From positions 1 to 28,530 of the forward strand of contig DASZZY010000137.1 of NCBI GenBank assembly GCA_036260395.1: a stretch of DNA of 28,530 nt, given 5' to 3'. How positions within the stretch are numbered: the stretch's first letter is position 1; each line of letters starts with the position of its first letter. Positions 22,072 through 28,530 of the stretch are shown here, piece after piece. The position numbers and the translations under genes are program-made. Origin of the DNA: DASZZY01 sp036260395. Its GTDB lineage: Bacteria > Actinomycetota > UBA4738 > CALAEC01. Below the pieces are notes generated by a model. It made no database searches, had not been told where the DNA came from, and was given only the letters and a program-made list of their open reading frames with translations.

Positions 22072-23412
22072 CTACGGGAGCGTGAACTCCTGCGTCTGCG
22101 GGTTCAGGTGACCGACCGGGACCACCTTCCGGACCCTGGGGGACTCCAGCATGAAGATGTTCAGTCCCTCGGTGATGTTCGTCTCCCAGAGCAGGGTCGC
22201 CGGCCGGAACCGGTCGAGGAAGTCGTCGTGCCTGGGGTGCTCGTACCAGTACGTCGACCAGGCTCCGCCGACCTCACAGCAGAACGGCGTTCCCGGCGGC
22301 ACCGGCAGCGGCGGCGGGTCGCTCCAGGCGACCGTCCGCGGGTTCGACGGGTCGGTGAAGTCCGTCACCCACGTCCCCGCCTGGTAGTTGCCGCTCACCA
22401 GGATGTACCGGTTCGTCCGCACGGGCACCACGTTGAAGTTGTGGATCGTGCAGTTCTCCGTGGACTCCTGCGGCCGCGGGAGCGTCCACATTCCGAGGAA
22501 GTCGCCGGTCCGGGCCTCGAAGAAGAACGCCGACTTCTTGAACGCCGGGTCGTCCGCCTCACACTCGGCCACGACCCCGCCTCCCGGCTCATGGCCGAAG
22601 ACGAGCACCTCGCCGTCCCAGGTGAATGCCGCGGAGTGGCCGATCGTCACGTTCGGAACCGTCTGCGAGTACAGGAACGCTGGGTTCGCCAGGTTCCTCG
22701 GGAGGGTCCAGACGGTGAACCCGTCACCGCCCGCGCATGCCGCGAGCCTGGCGTCTCCCAGGATCACGCCGGTGTCGTGGCACGGGCGTCCCGCCGGCTC
22801 GAAGCGCAGGTACTGCGCGTCCATCGTGTCGAGCGGGACCTCGATGATGTCGATGCCCGGGCACTCGTGGTTGGAAGGGCTGTTGTAGATCAGCAGCCGG
22901 CCGTTGCGCAGGTCCGGGACGCCGGTCGCGGTGTGCGACCCGCACTCGGTCTCCACGGCGTCCACCAGCCGGGGGTTCCGCAGCCGGCTGATGTCGAAGA
23001 TGTGGACGCCCTCGAACCCCTCGGGGACCGGCTGGCCGTCACACGTGGCGCCCGCCGGGGCCGGGGAGTTCCACGACCGCACCAGGACGTCGCGCCAGAC
23101 CACGACGTCGCCCTGGTTCCCGTCACAGAACGTGCGGGAGACCGTCGAGGGGTCCCGCGGATCGGAGATGTCCCGGATGTTGAACCCATCCCAGTTCCCC
23201 TGGAACGCATGCGTGCCCCAGAACGCGATGTCGGTGTGGATGTCCGGGTTCGGGTGACCGAATGCGCCGAGGCTGGCTGGCTCGACGATGTGCCCCAACG
23301 GCCTGAGGTTGGGCGTGTGAGGGTCTCGCCGGTGGCCCGCGGACGCCGGCAAGACGGCCGCCGCCAGGAACACCGAGAGGGCCAGAAGGACAAACCTTGT
23401 TCTTCTTTGCAC
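22072..23412 (-). CDS. Secreted LVIVD/beta-propeller-like protein
   Basis: The 446-residue exported protein begins with a signal peptide (MQRRTRFVLLALSVFLAAAVLPASA, probable cut after ASA). The mature part starts HRRDPHTPNL and has several strands of the type GVHIFDISRLRNPRLVD, GFNIRDISDPRDPSTVS and GTWVTDFTDPSNPRTVAWS. These are the repeats of LVIVD proteins, which probably form a beta-propeller. Many cysteines suggest disulfides. Function is unknown; binding of wall or extracellular ligands is possible. GTG 23412 is chosen because AAAGGAGG stands four bases upstream; an ATG 24 bases earlier lies inside that site. The gene is related in style to the large secreted protein at 26781. Confidence 0.82.
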   Translation of the reverse strand: MQRRTRFVLLALSVFLAAAVLPASAGHRRDPHTPNLRPLGHIVEPASLGAFGHPNPDIHTDIAFWGTHAFQGNWDGFNIRDISDPRDPSTVSRTFCDGNQGDVVVWRDVLVRSWNSPAPAGATCDGQPVPEGFEGVHIFDISRLRNPRLVDAVETECGSHTATGVPDLRNGRLLIYNSPSNHECPGIDIIEVPLDTMDAQYLRFEPAGRPCHDTGVILGDARLAACAGGDGFTVWTLPRNLANPAFLYSQTVPNVTIGHSAAFTWDGEVLVFGHEPGGGVVAECEADDPAFKKSAFFFEARTGDFLGMWTLPRPQESTENCTIHNFNVVPVRTNRYILVSGNYQAGTWVTDFTDPSNPRTVAWSDPPPLPVPPGTPFCCEVGGAWSTYWYEHPRHDDFLDRFRPATLLWETNITEGLNIFMLESPRVRKVVPVGHLNPQTQEFTLP

Positions 23413-23716
23413 GATTCCTCCTTTGCACTGCCGCATGCCTCTTCGCCGTTCGGGCAGAGCTCGGCTACGGTGGATCGCGGCTGGGCGCGGCGTGTTGAAG
23501 CAACCAGGGGAGCGCCAGGCCCCTCCCGCGCCCTTCGCGCTCGACCGGGAACAGATCGGTTGTCGTGGTCCTGAAACCTTCCGCTTGGACCGGCTCCTCC
23601 TCTTGCAGCGACGCTACACCGGCGGCGATCTCGCCCGCAACGAGGGATGTGTCCGGCGTCCCCATCGGGCGCCACCGCCGCCCGGATGTCACCTACCCCA
23701 CGACCGAGGTCCTCGG
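23413..23716. other. 304-base intergenic region without a recognisable gene
   Basis: The region lies between two minus-strand genes, the end of the YibE/F gene and the start of the LVIVD-like gene. It holds the AAAGGAGG ribosome binding site of the latter. A short inverted repeat, GGTCC/GGACC, spans 23567-23591. A 75-codon open frame on the minus strand has no ribosome binding site and no homology I recognise. No clear promoter or riboswitch motif is seen. Confidence 0.5.
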
Positions 23717-24889
23717 CTAGCCAGGGTCCTCCGCGGCGCGGCGCGGCTGGGGAGCGGCCCACGCAGCCAGCCAGGTGGTCAGCGGGACCGCCGCCACCAG
23801 GCCGATGCTGCCCACGAGGGTGCGGACGATCTCGGTGGCGATCACCTCGCCGCTGGCGACGGTCGTCAGCGGCTGGCGCGACAGGATCAGCAGGAGCAGC
23901 ACGGGCATCGAGGCCCCGGCGTAGGCCAGAGCCAGCGTGTTCACGGTCGAGGCCACGTGGTTGCGGCCGATGCGCATCCCGGCGCCGGCCAGGGCGGCAC
24001 GGCCCATCCTGGGATTGGCCGCCTGGAGTTCCCACACCGCCGACGCCTGGGTCACCGTCATGTCGTCGATGGCGCCGAGGGCGCCGATCACCACCCCGCC
24101 GAGGACGATGCCGGCCAGGTCGATGCGGGCCGCCCCCAGCTGGACGATGACGGCCTCCTCGCTGGCGAAGCCGGAGATGGCCGCCAGCCCGACGAACACG
24201 TTGGCCAGCACCGCGGTGAGCGCCAGGCTGCCGAGCGTGCCCAGCAGCGCCACGGTCGTCATCGTCGAGAAGCCGTGGGCCAGGTACAGGGCCAGGAACG
24301 CGATGGCGGCCGAGCCGACCAGCGCTACGGCCAGGGGGTTCCGGCCGTCGAGGATCGACGGGAGGACGAACCACAGCAGCACGCCGATGCTGACGGCGAG
24401 GCCTGCCAGCGCCGCGACGCCCCGCAGGCGGCCGAGGGCCACGACCGCCAGACCGAACGCCGCGGCCAGCCAGAACAGCAGGACCCCGCGGTCGCGATCG
24501 ACGAACCGGTACTCGAACCCCGGGGCGGCCTGGGGGTCGCGGGCCAGGAGGACGTCGTCTCCGGGCGCCAGGTCGGGCGCCGAAGCGGTCTGGACGAACT
24601 CCTGTCTCGCGGTCCGCCCGGCGTCGGGGCCCTCCCGAAGCTCGAACGCGATCCGGCGGCACTCCACGCCCTCCTCCGGCTGGCCCTGACAAGGCACCAG
24701 GTCGGCGGCCACCACCTCCGCCTCGTAGACCTCGCCCGTGAAGCCCAGCCCGCGCAGGTTCGGGCGCTCGCCGCCGCTCGGGCGGAGGACGACGATGCCG
24801 ATCGCCGTCGCCACGCCGAGCACGGCCGCGAGCGCCGCGAGCACGCCCTTGGTCCGGGGCGGCACCTGGCCTCCGAAGCGGTGGGCCAC
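23717..24889 (-). CDS. YibE/F-family membrane protein
   Basis: The protein of about 390 residues has an N-terminal transmembrane helix, an extracytoplasmic beta-rich domain of about 120 residues (TGEVYEAEVVAADLV... to RFVDRDRG) and then seven or so transmembrane helices. The block RNHVASTVNTLALAYAGASMPVLLLL, preceded by IDDMTVTQASAVWEL, is the YibE/F signature. Members are predicted transporters or channels; function is not established. GTG 24889 is favoured because GGCGGGGAG lies 9 bases upstream. ATG 24928 and TTG 24967 would add poorly conserved residues. It follows the phosphoesterase gene on the same strand by 61 bases. Confidence 0.87.
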   Translation of the reverse strand: MAHRFGGQVPPRTKGVLAALAAVLGVATAIGIVVLRPSGGERPNLRGLGFTGEVYEAEVVAADLVPCQGQPEEGVECRRIAFELREGPDAGRTARQEFVQTASAPDLAPGDDVLLARDPQAAPGFEYRFVDRDRGVLLFWLAAAFGLAVVALGRLRGVAALAGLAVSIGVLLWFVLPSILDGRNPLAVALVGSAAIAFLALYLAHGFSTMTTVALLGTLGSLALTAVLANVFVGLAAISGFASEEAVIVQLGAARIDLAGIVLGGVVIGALGAIDDMTVTQASAVWELQAANPRMGRAALAGAGMRIGRNHVASTVNTLALAYAGASMPVLLLLILSRQPLTTVASGEVIATEIVRTLVGSIGLVAAVPLTTWLAAWAAPQPRRAAEDPG

Positions 24890-24950
24890 GGCGCGAGTCT
24901 CCCCGCCGCTCGACCCCCGGGCAAGCATCCGGCGCGGCGTCCCGTTCCCA

Positions 24951-25472
24951 TCAGGTGAGCGCGACAACGCGGGGACGGCGCACCCGGTCGCCGTCGATGC
25001 CGACCACGGCGAACGTGGGAGCCGGCTCCCGGCGCTTCCACGTCGGGCTGCCGGGATTGAGCAGCCAGGCGCCCTCCGTCCGCACCACCTCGGGGACGTG
25101 GGAGTGGCCGAAGACGATCAGTCCGGCGCCGGGGAAGCGCCGGCGGAGCCGGCCCTCGCGCCCCGCCCTCCTGCCGGCGTCGTGGACCATCGCGACCGGG
25201 ACCCCGAGATCGACGTGGACCTCGTCCGTCCCGCCCCACCGTCGGACGTCGGCACCGTCGTTGTTCCCGATCGCGGCCCACACCGGCGCGTAGCCGGCCA
25301 GCTCCTCGAGGACCTCCGGCGCGGTGACGTCCCCGGCGTGCAGGATGGCGTCCGCTCGGCGGAGGTGGGGGAACAGCCCCGCGGGGAGGCGCTTCGCAGC
25401 GTGGGGGATGTGCGTGTCGGCCAGGACCACGAGGCGCTGGATACCACCCGCCGTCCCGGAACCCGGCGTCAC
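24951..25472 (-). CDS. YfcE-like calcineurin-type phosphoesterase
   Basis: The 173-residue metallophosphoesterase matches the YfcE/MJ0936 family, which hydrolyses phosphodiesters in vitro with two metal ions. The motifs are LADTHI (metal ligands Asp and His), LHAGDVT, IGNNDG, MVHDAGRR, FGHSHVPE and LLNPGSP. The block that reads HG in several relatives is HDAG here, but the ligand His is kept. GTG 25472 overlaps the stop of the upstream membrane-protein gene by four bases (GTGA). The natural substrate is unknown, although a cyclic nucleotide or a short RNA-type substrate is possible. Confidence 0.9.
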   Translation of the reverse strand: MTPGSGTAGGIQRLVVLADTHIPHAAKRLPAGLFPHLRRADAILHAGDVTAPEVLEELAGYAPVWAAIGNNDGADVRRWGGTDEVHVDLGVPVAMVHDAGRRAGREGRLRRRFPGAGLIVFGHSHVPEVVRTEGAWLLNPGSPTWKRREPAPTFAVVGIDGDRVRRPRVVALT

Positions 25473-26701
25473 GGCGCCTGGACGCCGAGCACGGTGACCG
25501 CCGCGGCCACCATGGATGCCGAGGCCGCCGCCATCAGCGCGGCCAGCGCGACCGCGACGGGGAGCCGGCCCTCCGCCGGCCGGCCGGCCGCCACGGCTGC
25601 GCCGGCGGCGTGACCGACGACCAGGACCGCGAGCTGGAGGGCGAGCTCCCGGGCCGGGCCCACCGGCGCCTGGATCGGGAGGTCGGCCGTGCCGAACAGA
25701 TCCCAGCCCAGCGCGAGCGGGTCGGACGCCAGCCGAGGTAGCAGCTGGACGGCCGTGAACACCCGGCTGCTGGCCACCGAGGCAGCCACGGCCACGGCGG
25801 CCACGGCTGGCACGGCCGCCGCCGCGACGGCCCCCGGAGCGCCTCGAGCGGCCGCCCACCGCTCCGCCGCCATCAAGGCCACCGCCACCAGCGCGCAGGA
25901 CCCCAGGAGGCCCAGGGTGGCCAGCGCGGTGGCCGCGGGGACGACGTTGAGCTCGCCCCAGAGGTTGGAACGACGGACGAGGCCGAACAGCAGGCCACCG
26001 GCCAGGACGCCGAGCAGCGCCTCGCTCCCTCGCGGCGGCGACCACGCCCGCAGGGCGCCGCGTGGCAGCCGGCCGAGCCACCCGAGGAACACCCCGAAGA
26101 CGTCCGTCCGGGAGAGCCACAGCCGCCGTCCGACCACCAGCGAGCCGGCCAGCATCGCGATCCCGTATGCGGCGAGCGCCAGGCCCACGGTCCTCGGCGC
26201 CAGCGGCGTGGGATAGGCGCTCAGGTACCAGGTCCACGCCACGGCGACGCCGACCGCGAGCCGGACGTCCCCGCTCTTCGGGCCGGGATCGCCGGACCCG
26301 AGCAGGCGGGCGGCGCCGTCCCACGGGTCCAGCCAGCGCCAGATCGGCCCTCCGGCGGCGCTGACGAAGACGGCCAGCGGCCAGCCCGCGGCCACCAGTG
26401 CCGATGCGATGTTCCGAAGCTCGCTCTGGTCGCCGACCCGCCCGGCGACCGCGGCGAGGACCACGAACCCGACCGCCGCCGCCCGGGTCCAGGTCTGAAG
26501 AGCACTCAGGGGGCCGTCCCACGGGTCGAGCGGCCCGGCAGGCTCCCGCACCGGACGGCGGACGGAGGGCCACGCCAGCACGGCCCCCGCTGCCAGCGCC
26601 GTCGCCACCGCCGGCAACCAGCCTGAGGCCAGCCACAGATGGTGGTGCGCCTGGGCCGGATCCGCTCGGGCCAGGAGGGGCCAGAGATCACCGATCGGCA
26701 T
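25469..26701 (-). CDS. Polytopic membrane protein of unknown function
   Basis: The 410-residue protein has about ten transmembrane segments, separated by loops with repeated DPWDG motifs (about residues 59-63 and 125-129) and a conserved-looking YPTPLAPRTVGLALAAYG/RRLWLSRTDVFGVFLGWLGRLP stretch. A loose resemblance to actinobacterial membrane proteins annotated as fenitrothion hydrolase-like comes from memory and is not strong. No catalytic motif is visible. ATG 26701 is supported by TAAGAT exactly six bases upstream with no ribosome binding site, so the gene is probably leaderless. It heads a minus-strand set with the phosphoesterase (4-base overlap) and the YibE/F protein. Confidence 0.78.
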   Translation of the reverse strand: MPIGDLWPLLARADPAQAHHHLWLASGWLPAVATALAAGAVLAWPSVRRPVREPAGPLDPWDGPLSALQTWTRAAAVGFVVLAAVAGRVGDQSELRNIASALVAAGWPLAVFVSAAGGPIWRWLDPWDGAARLLGSGDPGPKSGDVRLAVGVAVAWTWYLSAYPTPLAPRTVGLALAAYGIAMLAGSLVVGRRLWLSRTDVFGVFLGWLGRLPRGALRAWSPPRGSEALLGVLAGGLLFGLVRRSNLWGELNVVPAATALATLGLLGSCALVAVALMAAERWAAARGAPGAVAAAAVPAVAAVAVAASVASSRVFTAVQLLPRLASDPLALGWDLFGTADLPIQAPVGPARELALQLAVLVVGHAAGAAVAAGRPAEGRLPVAVALAALMAAASASMVAAAVTVLGVQAP

Positions 26702-26707
26702 CGGGGC

Positions 26708-26713
26708 ATCTTA
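26708..26713 (-). promoter_or_regulatory. -10 box TAAGAT for a leaderless membrane-protein gene
   Basis: On the minus strand TAAGAT is followed by six bases and then ATG 26701, so the predicted first transcribed base is the A of the start codon. A clear -35 is not seen. The divergent gene on the plus strand starts 80 bases to the right and uses a ribosome binding site instead. Confidence 0.55.
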
Positions 26714-26780
26714 TCGGGAGCAGGAAAATCCCCCTCTCGTGGCGAAGGAGACAAGGCCCGAACCCGTACGGAGGACGAGG

Positions 26781-28530
26781 ATGATGCGACGTCGCTCGAG
26801 GCAAGCAGCCGTTCTGGGCATGCTGGCCGCCTTCCTAGTGGTCCCGATGGTCCCCGCCCGCGCCGACCACACCAACCCCAACACGCCCCAGTGGCTCACC
26901 AACGGGGTGGCGCCCGGCACGGGGATCGCCCGCGGGGCCGGGACGTGGACGTTCCTGGAGAACTTCGCGGCCAACCCCGGGTCCGACCTGAAGTTCTTCG
27001 AGAAGAACGGCGATCTCTACTCCTCGTCCGGCACGCTCGGCCAGGGCGTGACCACCGCGGCGAGCTCGGCCCCGCAGCCGTTCATCGGCCAGCGCATCCT
27101 CCGCCTCATCGATCGCGAGGTCGTCAACGGGCAGGTGACCGAGACCGTCGATCCGACGTGGGTCGCGGATCACGGCTCGGCGAAATGTGACATCAACACC
27201 GCGGTGACTGGGCTCCAGCACGACGTCGCCGTCACCCCCCGGGTAGACCCGGTGCTCATGGCGGATACCACCGACGCGACCGGCCGCTGCCACGACACGC
27301 CGGGCGGTGGGCTGGAGCTCATCGACATCAGCGGGCTCGGGACCCCGGGGTTCGAGGTGCGCGAGCTTCGCCTCATCCACCTCCGCGGGCTGTCGCATAC
27401 GGTGACGGCCGACCCCAACCGGCCGGGCATCTTCTACAACAGCGCGTCCGACTCGAACACCGTGAACACCTGGATCGACGTCATCAACGCGCGCTCGTGC
27501 ATGCGTTTCACAGATGCCAACGGCGACGGGACCATCACGCTCGCGGAGAAGCGCGAGCAGTGCAACCCGCAGGTCTACCGCCTGTCGTGGGAGCACCGGC
27601 CCGACTGGAGTCAGCGCGACCCGGACGGCGAGGAACTGCCGAGGCCGAACGATCCCACCTCGGCGGCCAACTGCCACGACATCACGGTGGTCCGCTCGAC
27701 GCTGTACTGCGCGGGCCTGAACGCCACGTTGATCTTCGACATCCGCGGGATGTTCGTCCCCGGTGAGGGGCTCAACGGGCGGCCCCTGGAGTGCACGGAA
27801 CGGCCAGGGACACGCACCGCAGCGATGGTCACGGACTGCAGCGCGATCGGTCCCAACACGCCGACGACCCCCGTCCGTCACCTCCGCGGGTGGCGTTTCC
27901 GGGGGAACTACAACCACCCAGGTCGGCCGGCGAACCAGGCGAACAACAACCTGGAAGTGCCGTCCGAAGAGGGCGTCAGCGTCTCTCACGAGTCGGACCC
28001 CTCCCCCGACAACAAGTCGCTCTTCGTGACCGACGAGCGTGGCGGCGGCGTCGTGCCGCCGGGGGCCTCCTGCTCGCCGGGGATCGACAACCCGTACGGG
28101 AACGGCGGCATCCATGTCTACGACCTCACGAAGCGAGTCCGGGATCTCAACGGCGGCCCGCCGTACTTCCCGTACGCGAAGGAGGTCGGGGACGACAAGG
28201 CCGTGTGGCGAGGGAGCCCCACCGTTCCCGCCGCGACGTTCTGCACGGTCCACGTCATCCACCACATCCCGGATGAGCGGCGGATCTTCATGGGGTACTA
28301 CTCCCAGGGGGTCAAGGTCCTCGACTACTCCGTCGACGACCAGGGGCGCTTCACCTTCACCGAGACCGCCTCGTTCACGCTCGCCGGCGTCAACTCGTGG
28401 GTGACGGAGCCGTTCAAGATCGTCGACAACCCCGACGGCACGCGGACGTACTTCCTGATGTCCTCGGACATCCAGCGGGGGATCGACTTCCTGACGTGGA
28501 CGGGCCCCACGAATCCGATCGGACGTCCGG
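26781..28530 (+). CDS. Large secreted beta-propeller-like protein with EF-hand loop (runs off right edge)
   Basis: At least 583 residues are encoded and the frame stays open to the edge. ATG 26781 is preceded by GGAGG at ideal spacing. The N-terminus MMRRRSRQAAVLGMLAAFLVVPMVPARA is a signal peptide, and the mature protein begins DHTNPNTPQWLTNG, echoing the HRRDPHTPN start of the LVIVD-like protein at 22072. Strands of the type GLELIDISGLGTPGFEV, ATLIFDIRGM, GIHVYDLTKRV and GVKVLDYSVDDQG suggest a propeller. Residues 245-256, DANGDGTITLAE, form a canonical EF-hand or dockerin-like calcium loop. Many cysteines suggest disulfides. The gene is on the plus strand, divergent from the membrane-protein set. 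The C-terminus is missing. Confidence 0.85.
   Translation, partial: MMRRRSRQAAVLGMLAAFLVVPMVPARADHTNPNTPQWLTNGVAPGTGIARGAGTWTFLENFAANPGSDLKFFEKNGDLYSSSGTLGQGVTTAASSAPQPFIGQRILRLIDREVVNGQVTETVDPTWVADHGSAKCDINTAVTGLQHDVAVTPRVDPVLMADTTDATGRCHDTPGGGLELIDISGLGTPGFEVRELRLIHLRGLSHTVTADPNRPGIFYNSASDSNTVNTWIDVINARSCMRFTDANGDGTITLAEKREQCNPQVYRLSWEHRPDWSQRDPDGEELPRPNDPTSAANCHDITVVRSTLYCAGLNATLIFDIRGMFVPGEGLNGRPLECTERPGTRTAAMVTDCSAIGPNTPTTPVRHLRGWRFRGNYNHPGRPANQANNNLEVPSEEGVSVSHESDPSPDNKSLFVTDERGGGVVPPGASCSPGIDNPYGNGGIHVYDLTKRVRDLNGGPPYFPYAKEVGDDKAVWRGSPTVPAATFCTVHVIHHIPDERRIFMGYYSQGVKVLDYSVDDQGRFTFTETASFTLAGVNSWVTEPFKIVDNPDGTRTYFLMSSDIQRGIDFLTWTGPTNPIGRP

Noticed and set aside
23465..23692. A 75-codon minus-strand open frame in the gap before the LVIVD-like gene
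   Set aside because: No ribosome binding site or leaderless box and no recognisable motif.
1..28530. CRISPR arrays, toxin-antitoxin pairs, restriction systems or other defence modules
   Set aside because: None seen: no spaced repeats, no nuclease or methylase motifs. The AAA+ pair and the amidase pair were considered as defence candidates, but no effector domain supports that.

Overview
The window is about 28.5 kb of very GC-rich DNA, roughly 70% by eye. It is tightly packed, with frequent 1-4 base start/stop overlaps. The best guess is a chromosomal segment of a high-GC Actinomycetota or closely related uncultured lineage. This rests on the base composition, on several TANNNT boxes 6-7 bases in front of start codons that lack a Shine-Dalgarno sequence (leaderless genes), and on families common in that phylum: a GT-C mannosyltransferase-like enzyme, a YibE/F protein, an F420/PPOX-type flavoprotein, a LOG protein and small Cys/His proteins. 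There is no rRNA, and no core gene fixes the class.

Layout. 1-4270: the tail of an unknown membrane protein, then a minus-strand set (PLP-dependent threonine/serine dehydratase-like enzyme, divergent peptide deformylase, GT-C glycosyltransferase), divergent from a plus-strand PhzF-family isomerase and an NTF2-like protein. 4797-6498: a minus-strand trio of an NmrA-type NAD(P)-binding protein and two tandem SnoaL-like proteins. 6561-7419: a truncated antibiotic-biosynthesis-monooxygenase remnant and an intact RibD/DHFR-like reductase. 7592-7664: tRNA-Arg(CCT). 7742-8944: two tiny minus-strand proteins, one a Cys/His candidate zinc protein, and a PPOX flavoprotein. 9014-11602: a membrane-anchored tandem AAA+ ATPase and a small multi-helix membrane protein. 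11750-16127: a complete carbohydrate-type ABC importer operon (Tat lipoprotein binding protein, MalK-like ATPase, two permeases) with a palindrome next to its first ribosome binding site. 16260-18059: a LOG protein, and an amidase_2-like enzyme without a signal peptide coupled to a 58-residue protein. 18224-20325: a five-helix membrane protein, a lipoprotein and a stand-alone receiver domain. 20473-22001: a Rieske ferredoxin and an overlapping FAD-dependent ferredoxin reductase without a terminal oxygenase. 22072-28530: two large secreted, probably beta-propeller proteins flanking a minus-strand set of polytopic membrane protein, YfcE-like phosphoesterase and YibE/F protein. The second secreted protein runs off the right edge and carries a canonical EF-hand loop.

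Most of the window is ordinary metabolism, transport and envelope functions. I see no CRISPR array, transposase, integrase, phage module, toxin-antitoxin pair or recognised defence system. The most informative signals are the recurrent leaderless-start architecture, the amidase/58-residue pair, the AAA+/membrane-protein pair, the divergent deformylase and the EF-hand propeller.
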